From Acinetobacter sp. CFCC 10889 (GTDB lineage Bacteria > Pseudomonadota > Gammaproteobacteria > Pseudomonadales > Moraxellaceae), in contig NZ_LQXQ01000001.1 in NCBI RefSeq assembly GCF_003268395.1, positions 16,026-80,025 on the forward strand: DNA of 64,000 nucleotides, written 5' to 3'. Position 1 is the stretch's first letter. The number at the start of each line of letters is the position of its first letter. The position numbers were made by a program, and so were the translations under genes. The notes beneath the pieces are model-generated. The model had not been told where the DNA came from and made no database searches. It worked only from the letters and a program-made list of their open reading frames with translations. Of the stretch, positions 25,366 to 33,550 are shown one piece after another.

Positions 25366-25971
25366 TTAATAAAACCGTGCAACTGAATAAGATTTCATAA
25401 CAGCCGCCACACCAACATCAAAAGGCTTAATGTTCATGCGTATGCCAACTGTAGCTACTATATTTGCGGGAACTAAACGCTGTAAAGTTGGTGTTAATTG
25501 ACGCAATTCATTCACATCAACACCACCGTCAATCAATACAAAAATACGGGATGTTAAAAAATTCTCTGAACTATCAATTTCAACAACATGTTTGGGGTAT
25601 TGTTCTCTACGTGTATAACTATGATAGAGTCGCATAATCTCCCATTTATTTGCCCATAACATCGTTAAAATAAATTCAAGAAAAGTGAAGCCACGTTTTG
25701 AAGCCATGGAACGCCAATTAGCGTAAATGATCCGCATAATTAAATCGCTGTCTTGCGGTCTGCGGATCACAGCTAAACCGTCTTGCTTGGTGAAGCGTTC
25801 AACCACCATAGAACCACCTAAATGCGGCATACCATAGTGATGTATATCATTTAACGTATTATCAAATAATTCATGAATAATACGGATAAATATTGCTTTT
25901 AATACGGCTTCATCACCATCAAAAGCAAAAGTATGTTTGTAATTCGCTAAAACATCTAAATCACTGACCAT
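25366..25971 (-). CDS. Baseplate protein (possibly gpI-like)
   Basis: A 201-residue protein right after the J-like baseplate gene, overlapping its end by 16 nt, with GGTGAAAGC as ribosome site. Contains ELFDNTLNDIHHYGMPHLGGSMVVERF and RGFTFLEFILTMLWANKWEIMRLYHSYTRREQYP. The place (gp25-like, J-like, this gene) matches P2 gpI, but no gpI signature is clear. Confidence 0.6.
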   Translation of the reverse strand: MVSDLDVLANYKHTFAFDGDEAVLKAIFIRIIHELFDNTLNDIHHYGMPHLGGSMVVERFTKQDGLAVIRRPQDSDLIMRIIYANWRSMASKRGFTFLEFILTMLWANKWEIMRLYHSYTRREQYPKHVVEIDSSENFLTSRIFVLIDGGVDVNELRQLTPTLQRLVPANIVATVGIRMNIKPFDVGVAAVMKSYSVARFY

Positions 25972-27413
25972 TTGCTTTCACCTATGCTTGTTTTAAGCAC
26001 TTTAATATTGGTTGAAATACTTGCTTCTGTCATAAAAAGCCACTGATTAGGCTTAATAGGATTTTTTTCTGTATCTTCAACAAATAATTTAAAATCACTG
26101 GTGCGGTCTTGGAAAGCTGCAATATTTTTTTCAAGCAATCGGGTAATTTCTTTTGAGTTAAAACCATTACTTAAAAAATAACTGGCGGCAATTTTTCCTT
26201 TGCCGTAATAACCCAATAATAATGTTTTTATTTGCTCTTTCACTGTTTCAGCATCATGCACAGCGGCAATGGTCGCATCAATACGAATAGAAAAAGCCCG
26301 TTCTTGTGGTTCTATAAGTACAGTATTGTTGAGATAAAAGTTATCCACCTTTTCAACATAATGTGAAATTTCCTGACCTAAAGCAGCTTTTTCATTATCA
26401 TTTTTAGCGACAAATGACACAAACATTTTATTTATACTGCGATAATTTCCGCCGTAATAAATTTCGTTGACTGCTTCATTCCAGACAGAAACAAAAAAAG
26501 TACGAGCCATAAAGGTTTTTCGCACTAAAAAATCATGATTACCTAGAAATACGGCGTTTTCATCATAAGTAGGGTATGAAGATAACAAGCGTAATTCATC
26601 AATAGATAAAGGATCTGCTCCCAGTCGAACCAATGCACCTTCTTTAAAGCGTACAACTAACTTTTGTTCAAATCCGTTGCGTACATCTTGTAATGATGCT
26701 TCACGTAAACTGGATGGATCAAAGTAACCGTAACTTTCTAACAACTGAATCGTTAAAATTGTATTGTTTTTCAGTGTTTGACCAAAACGATTACTATCAC
26801 CAAAACCTAATATTAATTCACGCAATGAGTTAGTATTGATTGTGATAGCTCGTTCATCAGCTAAAGTATTCATCCAACGTGTGACGAACTTATAGTCGTT
26901 ATCATCCTGATCTTTCACAGACAATGACACCAAAGCAAGATCCGTTGATAAAGGCAATGTATAGTTATGAAAAGGTTCTGACAAAACAGGCTGATAGTTA
27001 ATTTCACGAATTTCTGATTGTTCTGCTAAAACTTCAACCATTTGCCCTGCTGCAACATTGGCTGTTTGCAGTAATCGCCAAGCCCTGCCGTAACCATCTT
27101 CAATCATACGACCAGACAATAAACTTACTGTGTTTTTACCATTATTAATGACTTCGATGGTGTGCTGACATGCAGTAGCAATTGGCAAGATCCCTTTATT
27201 TGCCGCATCCGCTAAGATGGTTGCTTCACGGGACTTTGTAAATGGTTCTAACTCTGAAATTGATACATCACGGCTTAATTCAGCAACAAAGTGCTGCATA
27301 CTTGCCAACGGCGCAACAATCGTTGGATCACCCGCTTGATAACGTGCGGCAACTTCGGGATAGTCTTGTAAAACTCGTAACGTAATTTCTCTAATTTTAT
27401 TGAGCGTTGGCAT
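25956..27413 (-). CDS. Baseplate wedge protein, J-like
   Basis: A 485-residue protein starting MPTLNKIREI at 27413, chosen because GGGGAT precedes it. It shows the pattern of baseplate J/T4 gp6 proteins: an N-terminal helical region with SKREATILADAANKGILPIATACQHTIEVIN, a middle beta domain, and the C-terminal ERAFSIRIDATIAAVHDAETVKEQIKTLLLGYYGKGKIAASYFLSNGFNSKEITRLLEK that J proteins use to set wedge contacts. Directly downstream of the gp25-like gene, as in P2 and Mu. Confidence 0.78.
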   Translation of the reverse strand: MPTLNKIREITLRVLQDYPEVAARYQAGDPTIVAPLASMQHFVAELSRDVSISELEPFTKSREATILADAANKGILPIATACQHTIEVINNGKNTVSLLSGRMIEDGYGRAWRLLQTANVAAGQMVEVLAEQSEIREINYQPVLSEPFHNYTLPLSTDLALVSLSVKDQDDNDYKFVTRWMNTLADERAITINTNSLRELILGFGDSNRFGQTLKNNTILTIQLLESYGYFDPSSLREASLQDVRNGFEQKLVVRFKEGALVRLGADPLSIDELRLLSSYPTYDENAVFLGNHDFLVRKTFMARTFFVSVWNEAVNEIYYGGNYRSINKMFVSFVAKNDNEKAALGQEISHYVEKVDNFYLNNTVLIEPQERAFSIRIDATIAAVHDAETVKEQIKTLLLGYYGKGKIAASYFLSNGFNSKEITRLLEKNIAAFQDRTSDFKLFVEDTEKNPIKPNQWLFMTEASISTNIKVLKTSIGESKWSVI

Positions 27414-27735
27414 AGAAAGTATCCCCTGTTTGCTCATCAGTATTTCTATTCTGCAACGGAATTAAGATCTGACCGATTTGTATATAAAAAACCTTTTTAT
27501 CGAATCCTTGATCTTCATTCATCACCATTAGTTCATCATCATTTAAACCACGTAAAAGCGGTATATCTTCTTTTATCCACTTTAAAATTAGATCTGCACT
27601 GTCAACACTCATCGGTTTTAATAAGATTTCAAACAAATTTCGTCCATAATCCACACCGATGTACCCGTTTGGCGGCGTATTCAACCAATGTTCGATCATT
27701 TTCTTGATGTGTGAAGGCTCAAGTGTGTAATTCAT
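27397..27735 (-). CDS. gp25/gpW-like baseplate wedge protein
   Basis: A 112-residue protein. NTPPNGYIGVDYGRNLFEILLKP followed by a helix (DLILKWIKEDIPLLRG) and EDQGFDKKVFYIQIGQILIPLQNRN fits the compact gp25-like lysozyme-derived fold, including the G-x-D-Y-G turn. In contractile phages this protein starts sheath assembly at the baseplate. It overlaps the J-like start by 17 nt. Confidence 0.75.
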   Translation of the reverse strand: MNYTLEPSHIKKMIEHWLNTPPNGYIGVDYGRNLFEILLKPMSVDSADLILKWIKEDIPLLRGLNDDELMVMNEDQGFDKKVFYIQIGQILIPLQNRNTDEQTGDTFYANAQ

Positions 27736-28094
27736 TGAATCTCCCTCATTCGACTAGAAAAATACTGCGCCGTAACATAGGTAAATTGTTGCCAAAGCAT
27801 GTATATACACAGCAAAGAAAAACCAATCTGAATATCAATGGTCCAGATATTGATTTGATAAAGAATTACAGCGATGCAATACAGCAAATAAGCAACCACC
27901 ACGATATTTTTAATTACTCGAATGGCCAACTGCTTTACTCTGCCTGAAATTAAAGTTTCAACCAAAGAACGATCATTACAAATAGCCTTAAATTGCTGTA
28001 ATAGCCCGCTTTTATGTAAGTGGTACTGTTGCCATGCGAAAATCAAAATACCAACTACAACAACGATACAGTAGAGAATAAGCTGCTTATCCAT
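27732..28094 (-). CDS. Small membrane protein within the baseplate operon
   Basis: A 120-residue protein with about three membrane helices (LILYCIVVVVGILIFAWQQ, IVVVAYLLYCIAVILYQINIW, IGFSLLCIYMLWQQF). A basic stretch separates helix 1 and 2. It overlaps both neighbours by 4-8 nt. It is unusual for a baseplate block; a holin, superinfection-exclusion or DNA-injection role is possible but unproved. Confidence 0.6.
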   Translation of the reverse strand: MDKQLILYCIVVVVGILIFAWQQYHLHKSGLLQQFKAICNDRSLVETLISGRVKQLAIRVIKNIVVVAYLLYCIAVILYQINIWTIDIQIGFSLLCIYMLWQQFTYVTAQYFSSRMREIQ

Positions 28095-28617
28095 TGCTAG
28101 TCCCCACTAAGTCGGCATACTCTTTTTGTTTTAAAGCAAGTTGAGCGTGTTTTTCAGCGATTAATGTGTCTAATTCTGTGGATTCTGCGTTTAATTGCTC
28201 CATTTGCTTTGCTTTGCTTGGTGTGCGTTTGCTTGGATCATAAGGAATTACGACACGCTGCTTAGTACGTGCTATATCAAACTTGGATTGATTGCCTTTT
28301 AATTTTAAAGCCAATTCTTCGACACCCGATTTAAATGTCGGCATGTCGTCATAGTCCATCGCTTTAGAAATAGGAATGTTCTTTTTATTCAGTAATGTTT
28401 TGATCACATCACCATCGGTACGGAAAGTAAGCGTGAGCGATTGCCCGTTTTCCATATTGAAAATAACGTCTTTGACAGCTACACCCGCCGTCTTTTTCAT
28501 TTTTTCAACCATCATGAAAGCAACACGCTGTAAAGTCGCTTTCTCTAAAATGTCTTTAATCTCTGTAACCAATTCATGCTTATCTGACAAATCAGATAAT
28601 AGGAACTTCTTAGCCAT
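28087..28617 (-). CDS. Unknown protein opening the baseplate operon
   Basis: A 176-residue protein, MAKKFLLSDLSDKH. The start at 28617 is preferred because it lies 63 nt from the leader element, as in the other late operons; the upstream ATG at 28647 would lie only 33 nt away. The N-terminal half is helical, with an alpha-beta middle (GQSLTLTFRTDGDVIKTLL). The C-terminal ~45 residues form a coiled coil (KAKQMEQLNAESTELDTLIAEKHAQLALKQKEYADL). It might be a tail-fibre or baseplate assembly factor; no family recognised. Confidence 0.6.
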   Translation of the reverse strand: MAKKFLLSDLSDKHELVTEIKDILEKATLQRVAFMMVEKMKKTAGVAVKDVIFNMENGQSLTLTFRTDGDVIKTLLNKKNIPISKAMDYDDMPTFKSGVEELALKLKGNQSKFDIARTKQRVVIPYDPSKRTPSKAKQMEQLNAESTELDTLIAEKHAQLALKQKEYADLVGTSNG

Positions 28618-28669
28618 TGCCGCACACTCATAAATTTTATAATTCATTGTGCTTTGGCTTGTTAGGGCG

Positions 28670-28687
28670 TGTTTTTGGGTATTCCTA
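28670..28687 (-). promoter_or_regulatory. AGGAATA late leader element
   Basis: TTAGGAATACCCAAAAACAC, 63 nt before the 28617 start. GCACA...TGTGC closes a hairpin just before the ATG. Confidence 0.65.
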
Positions 28688-28726
28688 AATTTTTAGATCA
28701 TACAAACTAGACGATTTAAACTTTAT

Positions 28727-28782
28727 AATCATATAATCATATAATCATATAATCATATAATCATATAATCATATAATCATAT
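28727..28782. repeat. Seven tandem AATCATAT octamers with an inverted tail
   Basis: Seven exact units, then ATGTG and GATTATATGATTATATGA, which is the reverse complement of the array. The two parts can form a hairpin, so this array differs from the other five. Confidence 0.85.
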
Positions 28783-28807
28783 ATGTGATTATATGATTAT
28801 ATGACAC

Positions 28808-28842
28808 AAAAAAAAGCCTATATTATTAAATACAGGCTTTGT
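28808..28842 (-). terminator. Terminator after hicB
   Basis: AAAGCCTat...taCAGGCTTT with a T-run on the minus strand. Confidence 0.65.
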
Positions 28843-28856
28843 GATGGATTCAAAGA

Positions 28857-29261
28857 TTAAGCACGTAAAAGCTTTTCAGCACCCGCCGCTAAAAAAGCTG
28901 AGCGACTTTTATAAATACGACCTTTTCCTACTTGGTCATCAATCAAGTGAATTAAACGACTTGGTAGAGTTACATTTACTTTTTCAGATTTTCCTAAATA
29001 TCGACTTATATCAATATCAATTACAGCCCAGATATAACCTTGATATTCATCATTATTTAGAAAAGCACTTACTTCAGATGCTAAAGGAATTTCCTCTTTA
29101 TCTTCAGCTAGAATTTCTAAGTGACTTGCAATAGCTTCTTTTGCATTGCTTAATGCTTCCTCAAATGTATCACCCGCTGAAAAGCACCCTTTAATATTTG
29201 GAACGATGACACCATAAGCTTTTGTGTCATCCCCTTTTTCTACAGCAATTGGATATAACAT
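28857..29261 (-). CDS. hicB: HicB antitoxin
   Basis: A 134-residue antitoxin. The N-terminal half (MLYPIAVEKGDD, AYGVIVPNIKGCFSAGDTFEEALSNAKEAI) is the partial RNase-H-like HicB domain that covers the toxin. The C-terminal half (VNVTLPSRLIHLIDDQVGKGRIYKSRSAFLAAGAEKLL) is a ribbon-helix-helix that should bind the operator upstream of hicA. AGGAATATTCGCT is its ribosome site; that AGGAATA copy is not counted as a leader element. It follows hicA by about 70 nt. Confidence 0.9.
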   Translation of the reverse strand: MLYPIAVEKGDDTKAYGVIVPNIKGCFSAGDTFEEALSNAKEAIASHLEILAEDKEEIPLASEVSAFLNNDEYQGYIWAVIDIDISRYLGKSEKVNVTLPSRLIHLIDDQVGKGRIYKSRSAFLAAGAEKLLRA

Positions 29262-29330
29262 AGCGAATATTCCTATTAAAAATACAAATTTTTAGATGCA
29301 GAGTTTTTAGTCTTAATGGGATGAAGCGGG

Positions 29331-29513
29331 TCATCTAAGACCCGCTTGCTTCAAAATACTATTTACTGTGCCAATTGGTAAATCTTTTTTAGGATGAGGG
29401 ACTGTAACCAACCCTGTTTTTACTTCATGTCTAAAATGATGATGACTACCAGTAACCCTAGTTTCATACCAACCGTCTTTTAATAATATCTTGATGAGAT
29501 CAAGACTTTTCAC
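29331..29513 (-). CDS. hicA: HicA mRNA interferase toxin
   Basis: A 60-residue toxin with the dsRBD-like HicA fold: LDLIKILLKDGWYETRVTGSHHHFRH, where GSHHHF holds the catalytic His, and VPHPKKDLPIGTVNSILKQAGL. It cleaves mRNA independently of ribosomes when HicB is lost. The pair has its own promoter and sits between late structural operons; it could stabilise the plasmid state or act against other phages. Confidence 0.92.
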   Translation of the reverse strand: MKSLDLIKILLKDGWYETRVTGSHHHFRHEVKTGLVTVPHPKKDLPIGTVNSILKQAGLR

Positions 29514-29543
29514 TTCTACCCCTATCCAAACTAAGATAACTAA

Positions 29544-29589
29544 AGCATAACCCTAGAGTTATATTAAGTCAATAACCCTAGAGTTATAT
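29544..29589 (-). promoter_or_regulatory. hicAB promoter with two HicB operator copies
   Basis: -35 TTGACT (29567-29572), 17-bp spacer, -10 TATGCT (29544-29549). ATAACCCTAGAGTTAT, a near-palindrome, occurs twice 25 bp apart, at 29547-29562 between the hexamers and 29572-29587 just behind -35. This layout fits HicB autorepression. Confidence 0.8.
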
Positions 29590-29606
29590 TTTTATAAATT
29601 AATCAA

Positions 29607-29632
29607 AAAAAGCCCAATTAAGGGCTTTTTTA
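29607..29632. terminator. Terminator after the 29666 gene
   Basis: AAAAAGCCCAATTAAGGGCTTTTTT hairpin with A and T runs on either side. Confidence 0.75.
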
Positions 29633-29665
29633 AAACTTTAGGTATGTATAGGAATTAATTAAGAA

Positions 29666-30421
29666 TTAATATAACCCTGCACGTTTACCTTTCGTCACTG
29701 AACGCATACGTTTTTTCAAAGCACTAGAACTATGTGCTTTGACACGGGCTTTAATCAACGCCTGTTTTTGTTTCGGTGACAAACGCACCTTGCCCCCAAC
29801 ACGGGTATTTTTAACCACGATTTTACCGTTACGTACCGCTTTCACAGCTTTGTAGATCACTTTGCCGAATTTACCGCTTTTAACAGTCGTTTTACCTACT
29901 GTTGCAGCATCATAAATTGAGCCATCGTCATCAATTTCACCGTTATCTGCACCGAATACAAATTCCTGCACAAATTCGCTTAATTCATCTTCACCAGTCG
30001 GCACGGCGGATTCAACGATTTCAGCAATAGTTTCAATTGCCTGGTCTGCTTCCGCAACATCATCACCAAATGCAGCTTCAACCAAATCACTGCTTACTCC
30101 AAATGATGCAAATGCATCCTCAACGTTGGCAGAAATGATGCTATATGTCGGCTCATCAACTTCTATTTCTTCGCCGTCATCTTCACCACTAAAGCCCGCC
30201 ATTAACGCCTCAAGGCGTGATGATGGCAATTCATCTTCATCTAAATCATTGCTTGTAATCGCATCAGATAAAGATAAAACCACCATCAATGCAGCCAAAC
30301 GTAATGCGCTGACATGGTGATTAAACTGGGCTAGATCCAAGCCATCACCATCTGCAATTTTATTTGCCGCTTCACCCGCTGCACTATCAAGCAACATCGG
30401 ATTTAAAGAACTAAATAACAT
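29666..30421 (-). CDS. Bipolar acidic/basic virion-type protein, unknown
   Basis: A 251-residue protein with split charge: residues ~1-165 are strongly acidic (NDLDEDELPSS, GEDDGEEIEVDE, DNGEIDDDGS), residues ~175-251 strongly basic (SGKFGKVIYKAVKAVRNGKIVVKNTRVGGKVRLSPKQK...KKRMRSVTKGKR). The basic tail could bind DNA. It is last in the capsid-sheath operon, starting 2 nt after the sheath stop. Its length and charge layout fit an internal head or DNA-binding virion protein; this is inference. Confidence 0.6.
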   Translation of the reverse strand: MLFSSLNPMLLDSAAGEAANKIADGDGLDLAQFNHHVSALRLAALMVVLSLSDAITSNDLDEDELPSSRLEALMAGFSGEDDGEEIEVDEPTYSIISANVEDAFASFGVSSDLVEAAFGDDVAEADQAIETIAEIVESAVPTGEDELSEFVQEFVFGADNGEIDDDGSIYDAATVGKTTVKSGKFGKVIYKAVKAVRNGKIVVKNTRVGGKVRLSPKQKQALIKARVKAHSSSALKKRMRSVTKGKRAGLY

Positions 30422-30423
30422 GA

Positions 30424-31713
30424 TTATTTCTCAACTGCAAAGTCATTGTAAGCCGCACGGGTAGCACCTTGCGGACGGCAACCTAATTTAACGTCTACCG
30501 CATCAAATGGGCGGTCTTGACGCGGGGTAATACGAAAATCATAAAACCCGTTTAATTTCTCTGAATGGACTAGCAATGGACGAGCATTTGTGCAACACAA
30601 ATCCAGAAATTTCACACATTCTTTGGTCGCATCTTCGATATATGTCGTCATGCCTTTTAACAAATGACGCATAGTAATTGCGTTAATTGTGTTTGCAATA
30701 AACATCGAAATATCACTGGCATTGATCAACTTAAGCAATGATGTATTGTCACTATTTCCCGTTAATACATCACCCAAAATAAAGCGTTCACCCGCACGAA
30801 AATTAATAACTTGCATCACGTTAATACGTGAATTTGCCAAGCGTTTACGTGTTGGATCATCCAAATCAATGTCTGGCCGTTGATCTAATCCACGATAGCT
30901 GAAAGGATAGTCATAACCCGCAACTGGATTGTGATAAGCAGGGATTCCATTGCCATCTTTATTCGCATCACGCAACGTATGCCACGCCATTAACGTGCCA
31001 CCGATCAAACGCCCAAATTTACGACCTTTTAACGACTGTGCATTAATTGGGCGTGCAACATTTGGTGACCAAAGAAAACCGACACGATCATCATCTGGCA
31101 TTAAATCATTCGCTGTTTGAATTGCTTGATCCACTGTAAGCATTGGATCTAATTCAACAAATAAACGAATATTTAACGTATCAGCAACACGCAATAACTG
31201 TGTAAATGTAGTGACATTATTATTAAAGCGCATATATAAACGTGTTGGCTTGTTACGACCACGCGTTAATATTTTAGCCAATTGATCCACATTTGACGGC
31301 GGCGCTTCTGATTGCCACATTAGTTTTACTTTTTTGCGACCCAAAGAATTAAGCTCATTAAATGCATCACTTAAAACAACTGCACTTGCAAAACTAGGAC
31401 TTGTTTTAACTTCAAAGTCTTTAAATTCTTCAGTAGCATCAACAATACTCATCAAGCTATTAGTTTGATTAATATCAGGATTCAATGAACCAATAAAATT
31501 ATAAATTACATCATTGGTTTGTTGATCAATAAAACCAATTTCAAGCTTCACAGTATCAGAATCAACATCTGTATCTGTTTGCTTAAAATTCAAATGTAAT
31601 TCAACCCCATCACCTAGAAAGCTATACGGCTCTAGGTTTACCCATAGTGGCGGTGTTCCCACCAAGTCGGCTGCTAAATTTAGAGAGCCGTCTGTATCCA
31701 TGACTAAAAACAT
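30424..31713 (-). CDS. Tail sheath protein, probable
   Basis: A 429-residue protein. Middle residues WSPNVARP and GGTLMAWHTLRDANKDGNGIPAYHNPVAGYDYP resemble the insertion region of contractile sheath proteins. The C-terminal third, VINFRAGERFILGDVLTGNSDNTSLLKLINASDISMFIANTINAITMRHLLKGMT and AVDVKLGCRPQGATRAAYNDFAVEK, resembles the conserved sheath core (a helix followed by the C-terminal strand). It follows the capsid genes in the same operon, as P1 gene 22 follows 23. GAGGG precedes the ATG at 31713. Confidence 0.6.
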   Translation of the reverse strand: MFLVMDTDGSLNLAADLVGTPPLWVNLEPYSFLGDGVELHLNFKQTDTDVDSDTVKLEIGFIDQQTNDVIYNFIGSLNPDINQTNSLMSIVDATEEFKDFEVKTSPSFASAVVLSDAFNELNSLGRKKVKLMWQSEAPPSNVDQLAKILTRGRNKPTRLYMRFNNNVTTFTQLLRVADTLNIRLFVELDPMLTVDQAIQTANDLMPDDDRVGFLWSPNVARPINAQSLKGRKFGRLIGGTLMAWHTLRDANKDGNGIPAYHNPVAGYDYPFSYRGLDQRPDIDLDDPTRKRLANSRINVMQVINFRAGERFILGDVLTGNSDNTSLLKLINASDISMFIANTINAITMRHLLKGMTTYIEDATKECVKFLDLCCTNARPLLVHSEKLNGFYDFRITPRQDRPFDAVDVKLGCRPQGATRAAYNDFAVEK

Positions 31714-31716
31714 ATA

Positions 31717-32397
31717 TTAGCCCTCAAAAATGAAGCGTTTATAACCCGCTAATGCGTTGATTTGAGCAAAGTTACCCATTGCCAAATGTTTGTCATGCAT
31801 TGATCCATAACGCAAAATAACGGTTTCACCGCGTGGGATGATTTTACGTGTGACCATACATGATGTTTCTGAACCATGATTGGTGATTTCAAGATCCAAT
31901 GGATCTAAAACCACTTCCGCTTTAGGTTCTTCTTGCTTAGGATCTGAATCAGCTTGCTTAGAATCATTGTTTTGCTCTGATTCAATAGGCTTTTCAGGTG
32001 TTAAGTCACCTTGCTTGGGCTGTGATTCTTCTTGCTTAGGATCTGAATCACCCGCTGTTACGCCGCCAACTGGGTTAATTGCTTGAGTTGTCGCCAAAGG
32101 TTGATCCGCTTCAGGCTTTGGAACTTGCTTCGCTGTGCTTTTAGCTGCTCGTTTTGGCTTTGGCTGTGATTCTTGCTCTGCTGCTGCCACATCATCAGAT
32201 TTGGTGGACTGATCCAACTCTGGTGATACAGGTTTTTCATCCACTGGGGATAATGGATCTTCATTGCTTTTCGTGGCAGTGGAAAGATCGAGTGATTCAC
32301 CAGTTTCATCATTTGCGTTGCCGCCATTGCCAAGCTGCTGCTGATCATCACCGCCCGCATCAATAATCGTTTCATCTTCTTTACCTACTGTACTCAT
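31717..32397 (-). CDS. Disordered linker-rich virion protein
   Basis: A 226-residue protein between capsid and sheath. Residues ~1-165 are Asp/Glu/Gln/Ser/Pro-rich with near repeats SDPKQEESQPKQ and ADSDPKQEEPK, so disordered. The last ~60 residues (DPLDLEITNHGSETSCMVTRKIIPRGETVILRYGS) look like a small beta domain. The position and shape suggest a capsid decoration or connector protein. Confidence 0.55.
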   Translation of the reverse strand: MSTVGKEDETIIDAGGDDQQQLGNGGNANDETGESLDLSTATKSNEDPLSPVDEKPVSPELDQSTKSDDVAAAEQESQPKPKRAAKSTAKQVPKPEADQPLATTQAINPVGGVTAGDSDPKQEESQPKQGDLTPEKPIESEQNNDSKQADSDPKQEEPKAEVVLDPLDLEITNHGSETSCMVTRKIIPRGETVILRYGSMHDKHLAMGNFAQINALAGYKRFIFEG

Positions 32398-32432
32398 GAC
32401 ATTTTCCTATTTTTTAATAAAAATCAGCATGT

Positions 32433-32451
32433 AGGGCGTTATTAAAACGCC
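32433..32451 (-). other. Hairpin between capsid and linker genes
   Basis: GGGCGTTTTAATAACGCCC inverted repeat without a clear T-run. It may attenuate or process the operon message after the capsid gene. Confidence 0.45.
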
Positions 32452-32464
32452 CCACACAAGCCCA

Positions 32465-33550
32465 TTAAGGGCTAGGTGATACAGTTAGAGATTTAGGAAG
32501 ATTCAACACTTTGAGCTTGAATACCTGGTCTGCATAACGACCAATGTCATTCATCTGTGCTGCAATTTTCGAGTAATACGTTACGCCCTGTTTAAATTCC
32601 TCAGAACGAACATCACCCGTAATAACAGGTACGCACACATGACCGACAAATACTGATTTAGCAGCTTCAGTGTTACGACCGATAATCAGCATTTCAGAAA
32701 ACACGCTCTTTTTACCCGCAACATCGACTTCGCCTTCTTTGACGATATTGGTTGTCGTTGGCACGTAATAGTAGTTATCTGCACCTTTTGAACCGATACG
32801 GACAATTTCATTCGACATACCGAAAGACAGTGCTGACGGGATGAAATGCGTATCATCTGCCAATACAGTCATCAATGTGCCTAATGCACCTGTAACGTAA
32901 ATATTATGACCATTTGGACGATGACCTGTACGCTCAACCATACGGCGTTTACCATCTTCAATAGCAGGGAAAATTTCCGCACCAATGTCCGATGTTTTAT
33001 TGAATGCCGCTGTCATGTCACTACCGCGCGTTAAATCAACTTCACGGCTCAAGCCTAAGCCATCTGCACGTTCTGCTGCTTCAGTCAACAAGCGGGTATT
33101 TTGTTCAAGCATCAATTTTGCAATCACGATGGCTACGAATGCAGAACGCATGTCTACACCAAGCTCGTTTTGCATTTGCATCAATGCATCAATGGTCGCC
33201 GTGTAAATCGCGCGGATACCGTATGCGTGTACTGCTGCATAATCCAAATCAACATCGGTATTTGGTGCAATCAGAATGGTTTTACCCGCATTGTCTACAC
33301 GCTCATAATCTGCTGCGGTCAATACATGGACTTTTGCTTCAGGCGGTAATGCTTTATCGAATACTAAAGTGATGGTATCGGTATTTGCATCATGCGTACC
33401 TGACACTAATTTGAATTTGTCCGCACCAATGACAACTTCAACATTTTCAAGTGGTTCAAACTTAGAACCCGCTGCATTTTTCTTGCCTGTATAGAACTCA
33501 TCCTTACCGACTAAAATCCCGTTTAAATACGCACGGTTTGCACCGACCAC
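32465..33550 (-). pseudogene. Major capsid protein, C-terminal part (frameshifted from 33523-34332)
   Basis: A 361-residue frame. It begins VVGANRAYLNGILVGKDEF with only GTG at 33550 as a start and no ribosome site. The frame is open upstream to a TGA at 33587-33589 and overlaps the end of the previous gene. Later parts, VHAYGIRAIYTATIDALMQMQNELGVDMRSAFVAIVIAKLMLEQNTRLLTEAAERADG and GALGTLMTVLADDTHFIPS, suit a HK97-type capsid spine and A-domain. It looks like the second half of one ~620-residue capsid gene needing a -1 shift at 33523-33586; whether programmed, mutational or an assembly error is not known. Confidence 0.6.

Noticed and set aside
29268..29274. AGGAATA before hicB as another late element
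   Set aside because: It is 7 nt from the ATG, so it is the ribosome-binding site of hicB.
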